The notes under the pieces: model-generated
Told to the model about the DNA's origin: nothing
The model's database searches: none
What the model saw: the letters and a program-made list of their open reading frames with translations, nothing else
Position numbers and translations under genes: made by a program
Source of the DNA: Moringa oleifera
Taxonomy: Eukaryota > Streptophyta > Magnoliopsida > Brassicales > Moringaceae
Reading direction: 5' to 3'
NCBI GenBank assembly: GCA_021397835.1
Contig: JAJFZO010000777.1
Location: 932,501-996,500, forward strand
Length of the DNA stretch: 64,000 nt
Shown here: piece by piece, positions 28,101 through 40,339 of the stretch
How the letters are laid out: the number at the start of each line of letters is the position of its first letter
Position numbering within the stretch: the stretch's first letter is position 1

Positions 28101-29097
28101 GGCACGCCAGGGGCACCTAATCCAGGCATATGATTATTCAAAGCAGGTGCAATTTGCTGGGAGTGCAGCTGGCCAGATGTAAGAGGCCTATTTGTTTGAA
28201 TATATGCTCCTGGCATAGCCTGTGATGAAGATGCAGCATGACCAGGCTGACCTGGCCTGGGCTGAAACTGCTGCATTGGTTGAGTGAACTGCATAGGTTG
28301 AGACTGAACAGCTTGCATCCCAATATTTGAAGCAGGTAATTGTCCGAGGGGCCGAAACTGCTGGGAAGGCGCTGGAATAAAAGGCTGCCCTTGCTGTGCA
28401 GGGACCATTGGTCGAAACTGCAACAGAAGATTTGGCATTGATCGGAATCTCTTAGACAGCAAAAGCCAAAGGTCGGCAAACAGGAACGGGATGAGAAATG
28501 AACTGCATAGATAAGGACACCTCAAAGCTGGGCAAAAGCCCAGCTCCCACACCCACACACAAACAGAAGGAACAAAAAATGACAGACTTTGCACAGACAG
28601 CTAGGTATAGGGATAGATTGATGGGTGCAGACATGGATGCACATTGATAAACGTGTTAGAGAGAGAGATAAAAGCAGAAATTTGTCCGCGTTTAAGTACA
28701 TATCCATATATAAATAAACAAATATCTGCCTAAGTAAAACCTCAAGTTCCATGCTTGTAACTAAAGAGAATATTATGAGAGAAGCAAACTTTAACTCGGA
28801 CAAATTTCATAAAAAATTGATAAAACACCTCAGAATTCAGATCATTGCAAATATCAAAATAAAATATTTGCCAGAATTAAACTGTTCAACATCATCCCAG
28901 AAATGGAACACCAGGTAAAACATTAAGGCAGCTTGTCTTTCCCATAGTAATCGATATCTACATTTTGTGAGTGCCAAAGAAACCTCTTTCAACACAGGGC
29001 CCATTAATATTTCAGGTTATAATACTAAAAACTGATGATGGAAAAAGGATAAGCACTTTGGTACCTGTGCACCAGATGACTGAGGATTATTGGCCAT
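12931..29097 (-). CDS. PRP40A: Pre-mRNA-processing protein 40A (PRP40A)
   Basis: Nuclear splicing factor associated with U1 snRNP. In the family its WW domains bind proline-rich partners, including the RNA polymerase II C-terminal domain. I place 27 coding exons, 1001 aa, in transcript order: 29097-29065, 28417-28082, 27995-27813, 22085-22012, 21726-21657, 20179-20127, 20035-19978, 19898-19561, 19440-19368, 19126-19028, 18828-18760, 18678-18601, 18413-18327, 18221-18187, 18069-17964, 17004-16924, 16833-16741, 16679-16626, 16531-16415, 16294-16196, 15859-15812, 15722-15630, 14348-14241, 14121-14057, 13977-13875, 13456-13145, 13071-12931. All phases agree. It begins [17 protein letters not shown], then a Q/P-rich region, WW1 (about 198-230; [17 protein letters not shown]) and WW2 (about 239-268; [16 protein letters not shown]). 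An S/A/P/V linker and five or so FF domains follow from about 440. The tail is K/E/R-rich and ends ELGEDGEIQ. Intron 3 holds a LINE. Intron 9 has a GC donor. Confidence 0.95.
19136..19171 (-). repeat. Poly-C/poly-A tract at a PRP40A 3' splice site
   Basis: On the + strand a run of about 20 C is followed by about 16 A. In PRP40A pre-mRNA this reads U-run, G-run, then UGUUGGCAG and exon 10. The G-run therefore lies between the polypyrimidine stretch and the acceptor AG of intron 9. Homopolymer lengths in an assembly can be inaccurate. Confidence 0.85.
22630..27688 (+). mobile_element. Decayed L1-type LINE (non-LTR retrotransposon)
   Basis: A copy about 5 kb long lies in PRP40A intron 3, in the opposite orientation to the host gene. 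The order of pieces is that of a plant L1: a 5' part with no intact ORF1, an endonuclease piece, reverse transcriptase, a zf-RVT-like 3' part and a poly(A) run at 27676-27688. The element is broken by many stops and frameshifts, so it is not autonomous. The 5' boundary near 22630 is estimated from a change in composition. I could not identify a target-site duplication with confidence. Confidence 0.85.
24290..27600 (+). pseudogene. LINE ORF2 remnant (endonuclease, reverse transcriptase, zf-RVT)
   Basis: Fragments in several frames match plant LINE ORF2. At 24312-24570 endonuclease-like pieces include [11 protein letters not shown] and [12 protein letters not shown]. At 25516-25725 the RT start includes [20 protein letters not shown] and [12 protein letters not shown]. 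At 25853-26134 the RT core includes [17 protein letters not shown]. The catalytic box expected as FADD reads FANN (26051-26062), so two aspartates are lost. Further on are a GLWRKIL-type piece (about 26620), a [16 protein letters not shown] segment with CALC and HLFLEC (about 27100-27280) and [13 protein letters not shown] (about 27440). A G-rich run at 24011-24032 and A/T runs at about 25003 and 25461 interrupt it. Confidence 0.85.
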
Positions 29098-30637
29098 TCT
29101 AATACATACACTGCTAACCAGCAGGTGCAAAAGATCAGCAAGTTCTTCTCAGTAACAGCTTATCAGAGTTAGCAAGACTCTCAAAAGGTATGGACCATAA
29201 ACAAGTGAGAAAGCATGAGCTAATGAGTTCTGTATCAACTCAGTCTAATTTATTGAGCATGGATAACAGAACATAGAGAACATGTGTAGGCTACTTCCAA
29301 ACCCAAGGATAGTCTACCAAAGGTGAATTAGGGAAGACAAAGAAATACTGCCGTTTGGACTTCTTATTTTCTCATAATTTCCAATTCCAGGGTTTCTAAT
29401 GGTAAGGGAAGGCATATCCACCACTAACCAGCTCAGCTCCTCCTCATCTGCACAACTCAAATTCAACAAATACTCTGGTTACGAGAAATTTTTTAAAATG
29501 AAACTAACTATAAGTTATGCTCGTCCATCACAAATTAAATTCCTTCCTCTTCCGCGCGTTTTCGCGGCACTCGAACAGAGGTCACGGGGAATTGAACGGA
29601 GATAAAAGAAAAAGAACGTACAAGTTAGGGCGGAAAGGAGACGCAGCGAACAATGAGTTGAAATAACGGATAATCGCTTGTCCAAAGCTTAGATCTCAAT
29701 GTCTCGTCTGCAAGGTGCTAGGGTTTAAGAGGGAAGTAGAAAGAACTTCTGATGAAATGAAAGAGAGAACAAACAGCTGACAAAACCAGAAAGCAGAAAT
29801 TTTTATTTCACGCTTAAATAATAATATCCCATTTCCCCATTTATAGCCTTGCAACTATGTCATTACCGCGTTCTCTGTCCATCCCTAAAGGCTTTTAAAT
29901 TGATTTATAGAATTTCTTTCACAAATTTGCTTAATTTGATAACATTAGGCTTAACCACTAAGAGTGGCAAATTAAGCATTAAGAGTGGCCCTTTGGTCTT
30001 TCGGGAGCCAGAGACCGAATCGTTACTACTGACAGGCCCGAGCCCATAAGATCAGGATGCCCAGACCACAAGTATGACCGAAACAGTAAGGCTAGGTATA
30101 GGCCTATAGACCATAGACCAGTAGCTAATGGGCTCAAACCCGTAGGACACAGGCCCAATTTTAAAGATCACTTCCCACTTCTGCCCAAAGGCTCACACCA
30201 ATAGCCCAGCAATACTAAACATAGGATGAAGCCCATGATCCATAATCATGGGCTCCAACTTATAGGCCGAAAACCTAGCCTCAAGCCACCTAGGACCATA
30301 TTTAATGGGCTGAAACCCATAGGTCATATCACACACGGGCTCAATTTCAGCCTGTCAACTACCAAATGACCCATAAGCCATAAGGTTAAGCCCATAGGCC
30401 CATGACGGGTTGTGAAACTCTTGGACCTAAAGGCTCTGAAACTAAACCTGTTGAAACTTGAAATCATGATCTTAGTGAAGATGGATCGATATTTGAAAGT
30501 AAAAGTTTATGTTGACGGATTTACTTGATACAGTTGGAATACAAATAAATGGACAGGGAGAGGTAAATGAAAGTTGAATTTTCTTATTGACCAAACAGAA
30601 ACATAAGGCAAAATGAACCTTCTTCAAGTTCTCATCA
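29098..30637 (-). promoter_or_regulatory. PRP40A 5' leader, probable leader intron and upstream region
   Basis: Reading on the minus strand, a likely 5' UTR exon ends near 29622 with an AACTT/gtacgt donor. It joins an acceptor near 29117, just upstream of the ATG at 29097. A TATTTAAG-like box lies at 29813-29820, which would put transcription start near 29785. Beyond that, nine TGGGCY (site II) hexamers fall between 30041 and 30403. The rest, up to the end of the small VPFSWE gene at 30638, has no coding frame I can support. Confidence 0.4.
30041..30403. promoter_or_regulatory. Cluster of TGGGCY (site II) elements upstream of PRP40A
   Basis: Nine copies of TGGGCY or its complement RGCCCA start at 30041, 30129, 30152, 30203, 30230, 30249, 30306, 30389 and 30398. 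In plants these site II elements bind TCP-type factors and mark promoters of housekeeping and growth genes. They lie about 250-620 bp upstream of the predicted PRP40A start. The stretch also looks like a degenerate short repeat built on the words GCCCAT and AACCCATAGG, so the cluster could come from repeat expansion. Confidence 0.5.
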
Positions 30638-31069
30638 TCACTTCTTCAACATACATATCTCAGTCTCTCTGTTCCTCTCATACGGAAGCTGAGAAACCCT
30701 CACTAAGTTATCATCTCTAACGCTGCAGGAATTCTTACAGGAGAAACCGAACATACCCTTCTTGAAACCAGAAACAACAACTTCATTTTGAGGCTGGTTC
30801 ACCTTCTTCGTGCACTCCTTAAAAGCTGCAAGAAAAGGATCTCCATGTTTCTGACGAGCTTTTCTCGTCGGACCAGCTGGCTGCTGAACCGTGCATGGAG
30901 GAGGAGGCGGCAGCTTAAGCGCATGGTTCCGTTCAATAAGGCCGTTTTGATCTGTCACCTTGGAGACTCCAGGCTGGTTTTCCCATGAAAACGGCACGTT
31001 TGCTTGCTTGGGAACTCTTGTTTGATTCATGTTTAAGGACACAGAACCAGGAGCTGGGTAGGGTTTCAT
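30638..31069 (-). CDS. Small plant protein with VPFSWE motif (DUF688-like)
   Basis: Single-exon reading frame of 143 aa starting at the ATG at 31069, MKPYPAPGSVSLNMNQ. The motif VPFSWENQPGVSK is typical of a family of small plant proteins, many annotated DUF688 or hypothetical, with no assigned function. A PPPPP run and a basic GPTRKARQKHGDPFLAAF segment follow. There is no signal peptide or membrane segment. The frame extends ten codons further upstream only to a GTG, which is not used in plant nuclear genes. A TATATATAA-like box at about 31102-31110 is only some 35-40 bp upstream of the ATG, so transcription would begin close to the start codon. The second Met (NMNQTRV) could be used instead. 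Confidence 0.65.
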   Translation of the reverse strand: MKPYPAPGSVSLNMNQTRVPKQANVPFSWENQPGVSKVTDQNGLIERNHALKLPPPPPCTVQQPAGPTRKARQKHGDPFLAAFKECTKKVNQPQNEVVVSGFKKGMFGFSCKNSCSVRDDNLVRVSQLPYERNRETEICMLKK

Positions 31070-32197
31070 ATAATGAAGGGGTTCTCTCTTGTTCTTCACG
31101 GTTTATATATAACTGCAAAATTTTGACAGGTTAAGCACGTGAGACTCCGGATCAACTTTTTAACAATAATGAAATGGAAGAGAGACAAACAGACAAGCAA
31201 AGTGAGGAGAGGAAGCAACTATCTCTACGTCATGAAAGAAGAGGATGAGAGCAACGTGACAAGCATTGAATAATTGACTGAGTTCATGCTCTGATTCTAG
31301 TTGATTTTACTCTAAACGTCCGGCTAATTTTCTGGCTAATTTCCCTCACCCCAAACACTAATGCCAATGTTTGAATGTGATTTTTTTGTTATAAGCTAAA
31401 AAATCCAATATATTACACTATAAGTTGCTTTCATTATCAGATCAGAGGTCAGGATTCAAATATTGCAGGCTGCCTCTCTCTTGATTGTGGAAAGATATAT
31501 GTATTTCAGCTGCCTAATATGTAGAAATAGAAATGAAACCCAAGTAGTTAACCTTCATGGCTAAAGCATCTTTAAATTTGTGACCAAGTAGAAAAAGGGT
31601 AAGTTTCCAATCCACAAAAAAACAGACAGAAACTAACTATAACGAATCAGAACTGACTATGCAACTGATCAGAATCAAAAAAAAAAAATCATTCATCTAA
31701 ACTGTACACAGATTAAATTAACAAAAAGATGTTGGTCCAATAATTCACATATCATAATCCAGGCATTTTTGTATAATGTTGGGATTGGTCATTACAGTTC
31801 AGAATTCTGCCTTTGAGAAACATTCAACAAAATAAAACTAAACAACCCAGCTGGCTGGCCCATGAATGGGGCAATAGGGAAGGGAAAATTCTCGGCAAAC
31901 AGGTACACATAATGCCAAAGTTCAAAATTTTAGTTCATACCCACAATTCTACACTGCAGGATCAAAATTAGACTTGCCTTTGCCTAATAACTTTTGACTA
32001 GTCTAGATAGATATCTACTCTTCACCGAGCAATCCATGGTTCAAAAGGTACAAATTACAATAACTAAAAGAAACTGGAAGGCTCAGTATAAAGCTCCCAA
32101 GTGCTAAATATGTTCCATATTAGTTAGCAGAGAAAAACTCATGCTTCTTGTCTCTTTGTTCCATCTCCGGAAGGATCTCAGTTGGAAGGTCAAATGG
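31070..32197. other. Intergenic region, small gene to GRF
   Basis: It contains the upstream region of the VPFSWE gene and the 3' UTR of the GRF gene, both on the minus strand. The sequence is AT-rich. I see no other gene, RNA or repeat family. Confidence 0.6.
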
Positions 32198-35100
32198 TTA
32201 CAAGGCAGGCAAAGAGGAAGAATGCACAAGAGTTGAGCTGCGGAGGTCGTTGCACAGGCTAGCTCCCTCGTGGGTCTTGTTCTCTGCTCTAGGGCTGCTC
32301 CCTGCACTGCTGTTAGATAGTGAACCGAAAGTAGTCTTTTGCAGTACGCCAGTGGGCGATGATCCCAGGGGAGGACTATTGTCCCAGCCCTCAGTCATGA
32401 GGTTAAGTGCCGATGAGTTCTTGCATTCGGCCACACTGTTGCTAGTGTTATGCAAGACCTCTCCTAATGGACCACCCATGGAAGTCTCCCAGGAGATAGG
32501 GATCCAATTTGCTTGCCTCTGGTTTGATTCAGTGATTACACTACCTACTCCAAGTCCCATCTGTATGGGGTCGAATTCGCGAGATAATCTTAGGGGTGAG
32601 AGAGTGACTTTCTCTTTGCTGGGAGAGGAAGTGGAAGACATGAAGTCGGAGGCAGCCATGGGGATTGATATAGAAAGCTGGGTCCTGTCTGATTGTATAT
32701 CAACTTCACCCCAGGAAATACAAGATCGATCAGACTGGTTCTTAGGCCAGTCATTCATGAATTGACGCAATGGGTGCTGCGATTCAGTCTCTTGGTCAGT
32801 GAGGTCCTGAGAAGAACCAAAATTTCTGCAGTTCATCAAGGGTGATGATTTGTGTGAAGGGTTGAGGAGGGAGTCTGAGGAAACAACTCCGAACTCATTC
32901 TGGGAGGTTCCTTCATATGGGATCTGCTGTTTCGGGATCAAGAAGGGAGTTTCTTTAGATTCCAGGTTGGTTTTGGGGGATGGCATGGAGAGCCCAGCTG
33001 TGCCTTGCACTCTCTCTACTACATTGTCTTTGTTCAGAAACATCCTGCAATGGAAATAGGAGCCACAGAGAACCACTGTCAATTTCTTGAAAACGAAACT
33101 GATGGAACCAGGTAATATTAAGCCGATTCCCTGAACCAGGAGCCCGGGTTCTATAATGTACAATTTAATCTGTTGAAGTTTCCAATACAAATGAAGAATT
33201 CTACCAAAGAAGGGAACTAAGCTATAAGACCAGTCACCATCAGCAACACTGAGACAATATAAACAGATTCCATAAATCAAAGTAATAGAAAGCAACAGCA
33301 ATAGCATATCCATTATTTCAGCTCTGTAAATCTTTCTTTTAAACATAATGAAAAAAGAAGTCACCTGTTGATTGTTGATGCAGCCACCGAAGACAAATTT
33401 GTTGCACCAGGCTGCAAGATCTGGAGCTGTTGTCGGGTGAGGCTGCTGTTGGAGGCACTGCCGCCGCTGGCTGCCACCACCGAGGATGCTGCTGCCGTAA
33501 CTAAAGAGGAGGACGCAGCAGGTATCAGTTTCGAATTGACAGGGGCGGTGGCGTTGGTGGTGGTGGTGGCCGCAGCGACGGAATGGCCAGAATGGCCTTC
33601 CACAGGCTTTCTTGAACGATGGCGGCCCCTGTTCATGTGCCGCTCGCAATACTTCTGATCAGCGACCGCGTCTCTCGAGCATCGCCATTTCTTCCCATCC
33701 GTCCTCCGACACCGTCCCGGCTCTGGATCAGTATTGTTCGAGAATCCCAGTTGGAAAGTGCCCCATCCCACTGTCACCCATCAAACAGTCACCATTAGAA
33801 CACCGACAAATCTAACTCAAACAGCATCAACACCCAAGACCAGCAGAACAAAACTGGAAAAGAAAACCTCTTTTGCTACAAAAACAGAATCTGAATCTAT
33901 TATTGTACTGTAGCGGATCCGTCCGGAACTAGCATAACCTGTCTTTGAACAGTAAATTTCACACACATGAGCAGAGTATTTCCCCTGTTTGTGGCCTTTG
34001 AGGTGCGAGGGGACCAGACTCCCAAAGTATGTGTGTGGGCAACTGTGGCACTAATAAAGTAATGAGAAGACTGATTCGCTTATGGACTATGCTAGGTGCC
34101 CACATTTTCTGATTAACTGAACAGTCTTTTTGCGCCTTCAAGGAGGAGAAAAGGAAAAAGAGAATGCTTTTCTGGCCAGTAAGAGCTTAAAATTGAAGCA
34201 TTACTCAGGATCAGTACACAGAGTGAACAGAGAAAGTCTCAGTGCTACAGTGATTGATTCCCCTCGCATTCTCTCTCTTTCTCAGCTATAAACAGTCTCT
34301 CCACATGAAAATGTGAAATCAGAATAACTTTCAGAGGGTCAGCATGCAAGTGCTGTGGACAATAAAGGGAAAGAAAGGAGAGAAACATGGATTTTCTCTC
34401 TCTTTGTTCTTGAGAGAAGAGGATGAGGACGAAACTTACATGTGTTTGGTCTCAGTAGTCCTCCTGAAAAGGTAGAGAACCCAGCAGATTCAAAGGCTTT
34501 TCTGATAGGGATGAGCAGATTAGACGGAATAGGCATATTCGCAGTGATGTACTTGTAGATCAAGGCCTGGTGTTCCAGCTCCATCCATTGAGACGGAGTG
34601 AATGGCCCTCTTGTTCCTGCTAGAATCCCATGCATGTTTGCTTCATTATAGATTCCATTGATGTTGTACCCTGAAAACAGAAGAAACCCATATTAAGAAA
34701 TCTGAAAAACAACTGGGAAGAAAATGGGAAGACAAAAGCCAAATGTCCAAAGCATTTCATAGCAAATTGAAAATAAAAAGGTCTTCCATGACAGAAAAAG
34801 ATAACTTAAAAGGAAAAGGAGGTATGGAAAAGAGTGTAGCGGCCTAGCAGGAACACAAAAAATATGATAACTTGTCTGCAACATTTAAAGAGACTACAAC
34901 AGTAAAGAACTACTTGTCCAAGGTAAAAGAACATAAAGGGACGAGGGAAAATCTTTCGAGAAAAGAAAAGAAAGTGAAAGAACACCAGAGCAATAAAAGA
35001 TTGTGGGTCTTTTGCATCTATTTAGTCTTTCCATCGTATGTTTTGTGCCACTAGCGTTCGTTGCCTGACTTAATCACCAGAAACATAAGAGGAAGAGAGA

Positions 35101-35849
35101 TTTTAAGAGGAGAGAAGAAAAAATTCTCAGACTTTTCTTGACAAGACTGAAATCAAGACCAGTATTTTCATGAAAAGACTCTTTCTCCAGTACCAGGAAA
35201 TTCTTTTACAGAACATAAGACCAGTCTAATCTTCCCCAACAAACTCTGCAACTAAAAATTAACCAGAAAGCGAAGCCCATGTCTCAAAACCAAAGCTCCA
35301 TGCACTTAAATCGCGAGAGCCATTAACTTCCCCACACAGGGGAAGCAAATAGTGAAATGACAAATCACTGTCATTTCCTGATATAGCGTTGCAGAGCCTC
35401 AAAGAATGAGAAGCCCCAATGTTGCTTAATATGTGAATACCTGCATTAGTACTATGGGGAGACATTGATGTGAGATGGAAATAAGGCAATGTGGCATTCT
35501 GAGAGGTCCTCTCTGCTGCAAGAGCGTCTGATTTGGGGCAAGAGAAGCTCAGCATTTGCTGGTGTCGATAAGAATCAGAGAAGAGAGAGGAGGTATTAGA
35601 TCTCAGTAAAGTGTTCCTCTGCTGAAGCAGCATTGCTTTGGATGCAGAGAAGTCATCGGTCTTCGCCAGTTTTGGGCTCCTCCAAGAATCCTCTTCATTA
35701 TTGCTCGACCTTTCTTGCTTGTTGAGGAACCCAGATCCGTACCACTTCTGCTTTGTCTCAGGATCTGAAGCAAAAACAGAAGTAGTAGTAGTAGCAATGG
35801 CAGCATCCGAACCGACCAGCCCGTCCAAACCCACCACCCCGAAATCCAT
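32198..35849 (-). CDS. GRF2: Growth-regulating factor (GRF1/GRF2 type)
   Basis: Transcription factor that promotes cell proliferation in leaves and meristems together with GIF co-activators. Four exons give 630 aa: 35849-35441, 34670-34440, 33770-33365, 33044-32198. The phases close exactly at the stop. The QLQ domain (about 159-194; [19 protein letters not shown]) mediates GIF binding. The WRC domain (about 228-270) has the C-x9-C-x10-C-x2-H zinc pattern (first Cys 234) and a basic nuclear targeting stretch. The long C-terminal part carries the QFMNDWPK (FFD-like), TQLSISIP (TQL) and GGPLGEVL motifs of the larger GRF1/2-type members. The miR396 site lies in exon 3. The exact paralogue name is uncertain. 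The choice of GRF2 rests on linkage to ANT, as in Arabidopsis. Confidence 0.93.
33597..33618 (-). promoter_or_regulatory. miR396 target site in GRF exon 3
   Basis: On the coding strand this reads CGTTCAAGAAAGCCTGTGG followed by AAG, which is the conserved miR396-complementary site of plant GRF genes. It encodes R-S-R-K-P-V-E directly after the WRC domain. An intact site implies post-transcriptional repression by miR396, which confines GRF activity to young tissue. Confidence 0.93.
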
Positions 35850-36500
35850 AAAGAACCCACCACAGCCTACAATATCTCTAGACTCAAGAAATGAAGCATT
35901 GGGTCATTAGCACAAAAGACAGATGCTTGATGAGGAGGAGAGAGATTCATTTGAAGGGTGGGGGTTAATAGCTGCTGCTATGGTTTAGCTAAGCTGAAAG
36001 GACCAGTCTGGTTTTCTTTAGCAAACTCGATGTTCTTACAGAAAAGATTAAATAATTGGAGAGAGAGAGAGACAGAGACAGAGAAAAATGGGAGGAAACT
36101 GACTTGACAATCTTACTAGTACTAAATACTCATATATACAAGTACATACACACACATACATATATACCATAACACCAGAAAAGATCTTTCTTTTCTCTTT
36201 TGAATTGTAAAATCGTATTTGGGTTGTTGGCCAAAATGAAGAACTTGCTTACCCATTTGCCGAGTTTCACAAAAAAAAAAATGTTTCTTTTTCTGGTTTC
36301 TTTTATAATGTAGGATTTGTTCCTAAAAGCTTGAAGCTCGTAAATACAGGTTCGGCAATTCGGTCTGCTGGTTTCTTCGGCTTGCAAAGTCGGCTAGTGG
36401 TTTCATGTACTTTCTCTCTCCTCTTAAGGTTGAGAAAGGCCAAGGAGCTGGTGGCTGCATGAAGTCATCGACTGAGATGCATCGTCACTTGACAGTCGCC
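35850..36500 (-). promoter_or_regulatory. GRF leader and proximal promoter region
   Basis: Upstream of the GRF ATG, on the minus strand. Short upstream ATGs occur around 35905-35915. The + strand GA tract at about 36059-36086 reads as a CT tract in the GRF sense and would fall in the leader or core promoter. A TATA-like TATATA run lies at about 36130-36170. The assignment rests only on position and composition. Confidence 0.35.
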
Positions 36501-39500
36501 ACTCCAAAATTCTCTCACTTCACTCCCCCACTCAACATGCCAATTTTTTTAATTAAATTAGGATTTTAATTTTATAATTTTAATATTTATTGTTTCAATC
36601 ACGTTTCATTTCAAGTTGGATGAATTATTAGGATCAATTAAATAATAAGAATAATAAATATAAAAAATGCAGGTTGAAATAACATTCAAAAATATAAAAT
36701 TAAGTTATGATTTTTAATTAACTCCCAAGGAGCATTTCTTGCAGTTGAAGTTACCTCTTTAAGTTAATAAAGCCCATGTGAGCGTCAGAGTAAAAAGTAA
36801 AACCTTATATTACATCTTTTTGATATTAAAAACAAAAACAAAATATTTTAATAGGTAATATAATTTTAATTAAAGATACATATAATCAATATTTTCTTAA
36901 TTAAAAAATATTTCGATAAACGAAATTGTTTAATTGAATTTTATAGTTTATGTAAAAGTGTTTGATTGGGTATCACATATTTGACTGTTAATTTTATAAT
37001 TAGTTGATAATATTATTATTCTACAACCTTAAGGTAAGCTTATTGATAAATATGTATTAATTTATAAATCAAGATTAAGATTTTGAATTTATTCAAGATC
37101 ATTAGATTTTAAATTTTGTGATTAATGTAGACTTTGAGTTTTTTCTTAATCAAATAATTTAAAATATGCAAAAAAATTCACGAATAATATGGTTATAAAA
37201 AATATTTATAAAAATAATTACATACATATCATTCATTCATAATTTTTGTAAACTTGATTATATATGAGATTAGTAAAAAAATCACGTGGGATAAAATAAA
37301 CTAGATGGTATTCAAATTTTATTTATTTATTTTATATTAAATAATAAAAATTTTGTTGTACTAAAAACAAATAAATGAAATGTCATTTTAGTTGTAAAAT
37401 CAATGGGCTGTCTTTTATAGGTAAAAACAGTAAATAAGGGGTCATTAGTAATTGGTGGGCCAACCTGGTTGTTTTGTTCCCCTATTTTACTTACTTTTAC
37501 CTATTGAATTTAAAATGTAATTGTAAATTAGTAAAAATATATTAAAGGGTAAAATTTTTATAAAATTTGATATTTAATTCATGTTATCGATTAAAAATTT
37601 AATTTAAAAATATAAATTAAATATTATTTTAATTTTAACTAAACTAATTATACAAAATTAAAGATATTTTTATTAAAATATTTTTAAAATAATTTAAATG
37701 AATTATTTTACTGAAATTAAATTTACATAATTTTTGATATACTAATTTTTTAAATTTTTAATATTATAAATTTGAATATATTTTTTTAATATTTAAAAAA
37801 TTATGTAACTTTTTGTGATAGTATTTTAAATATTATTTATATTTGTGAAAATTTTTAAATACACCGTATAAGATTTTTAATTTAAATAACTTATTTTTTG
37901 AATTATATAATAATATTAATTTAAACTAAATTAATATGTTAAAATTTAATTTGTTATTTTTAAATATCTGATGAATATTAAATTTTTATGAAATTTTCAT
38001 AGTAAAATAAATTAATTAAATTAATAAAAATAATTAAAATATTAATTTATTTTATAAAACTATAAAATGAATTTTTAAGGGTGGAAATGGGAAAGAATCC
38101 AAGTTGTGGTAATAATACAATAAACACACATTTAGAGAGGGATAAGGGACCAAGATTCAAGTGAATGACCTAAAAGCCCTTTTAAAAAATGGCTATTGTG
38201 TGTGTTTGCTCATATAATATTACATGGTTTTATAATAAAGATTCCAAATATTTATGGAAATCAAATAATAAACCACATGGGATTCCCGTCTTCTCAAATG
38301 CTTTTCATATCTCCCGTGTCTTTCCCCAGTTAAATATTAAAAAATAATTTTAAAATTATTATGCATTTTTTATTTACTAATACTTTAAAAAGTATTTTAA
38401 ATATCTTAAATTAAATTAAATTTTTAAATTTTAATATTAATATTTAATTATATCAAAAAATTTAAAAACGTTTTTAATATTAAGACATTTTAAAGTGATT
38501 TAAAGAAATTATATACTCAATTTCAAGTTGATCATTTTGAATAATTTTCAACTTCAAAACTATTTTTTATGAAAATTTTCAGAATTTTAGGAGTGTAAAA
38601 TTATAAAAAATTAATATTAAAAATTCATGAAATTCTGATTGATGTATATTAAACATTTGTTTACAGTTATAAAAATTTTAAAGTCAACATTTATTATATA
38701 AAGATTTTTATTTAAAATATTGTATATTTTAAATTTTTGGATAATATTTAAATTAAAATATTATGACGTGCAATAAATACAATCAATATTTTGATATGCA
38801 AAAGAAAACAAAAGCTATACTTTAAAACTGTACATTATATTTACCAATTTTCATATTGGATTTGATGATTATATGACCCAATGTTTTAAAAAAATAACAC
38901 TAGGGTCTAAAGCAATATCGCAAATTAAGTTGTGTTTGAACTTTATAATATAGATATGTCTACCCACATTAATGCTAGACATTGGTCAATGCAACCTGTG
39001 GTGGTAAGTGATTAAGGTGGAGGGGCATTATGGGAATGCAAAAAATTATTATAGGAAAAAGAAAACACAGTAAACTCTATTCTGCAACATTGTGTATGTC
39101 AATCAAATATTTTGTAGATTTAAGCCGTGCTTTATTTAAAAAAAAAACATTGATATATAATAATTAGATAAAATTAATTACTATATTTTTATTTATTTAT
39201 TTATAATAAATAATAAAAATATTCATTCATCGTTCTTTTAAATAAGATCACCGTTAATTCAAATCAATAGAAAATTATTTTAGTGAGTTCTATATTGTAA
39301 TGCATTGACTATGAATCTCTCTCACTATGCTTGGGGTGAAACTAATTAAAGCAAAATTCAGAGTATGCTGGACCCTCCTCAGCTTCCACACCTTATTCAC
39401 TGTTTCACTTCAACAATCACATGTACCTTTTTATTCAATGCATTTTCATCAATTCATAATATATTTAAGAATAAATACCATTTAAAATCTTAAAATTAAC

Positions 39501-40339
39501 TATTTATTTTCAATCGAATACTAACTTTTAAAATATATCTAAAAAAAATTAATTTATTAGTTTTGTTTAAATTAAATTTTAACTCAAAATAATTATAAAA
39601 AATTATTAATTTATTATTATTAAATATGATTAAAAACTTTTTAAATAAATTTTATATTTTATTTTGATTTTATTTATCAAATTTAAAGATTTTTAACTAA
39701 TTAATATTTTTTATAAAATTTTTAAAATTTTGATGATATATTTTTTAAGAAAAATATTTTCAGTATTTAAAAAATTTTAAATTTTTTTTGTGATGATAGT
39801 TTAAATATTTTATTACATTCAAAAAAAATTATAAGTCAAAATTCGTTGTAAAATATATCTAATTTAAATATTTTATATTTAATTTTTTAATAAATTTTAA
39901 TTTTGATAAAATTTAAATATTAAAATTTGTTTAGATATTTAAAAAATTATAATTTATACGAGTAATTTTTAAATCCATTTGAACCAATATACAAATTAAA
40001 TTAGATTGAAATATTTAAAATATAATTAAATAATAATTTCAATTTTAATTTTAAAAAATATATATAACTTATTTTTTATATTTACCCCAAACTTCATACA
40101 TAAAAAAAAAAAAAAAAGAAATCAATTTATGTAGAAAAACTCAATCCACATTAGCCGCAAATGGAAAACCGGGGAGATTTTAATTCTGAATTTGAAATAC
40201 TTGATTTCAAATAAATTTTTTTTAAAAAAAATAAATTAAAAATATTTTAATTTGATGTAATTGTCCCCATAAGTACTCAAATTCTGAAAAGAACAATTAA
40301 TGGAAAAATTAAATAAAAAACCCAAAAAAAGGGAGTAGA

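Noticed and set aside
31070..31099. N-terminal extension of the VPFSWE protein to a GTG codon
   Set aside because: GTG is not a normal start in plant nuclear genes, and a TATA-like box lies just upstream.
33368..33658. 96-codon + strand frame over the GRF WRC region
   Set aside because: Shadow of GRF exon 3. The minus strand carries the WRC domain and the miR396 site.
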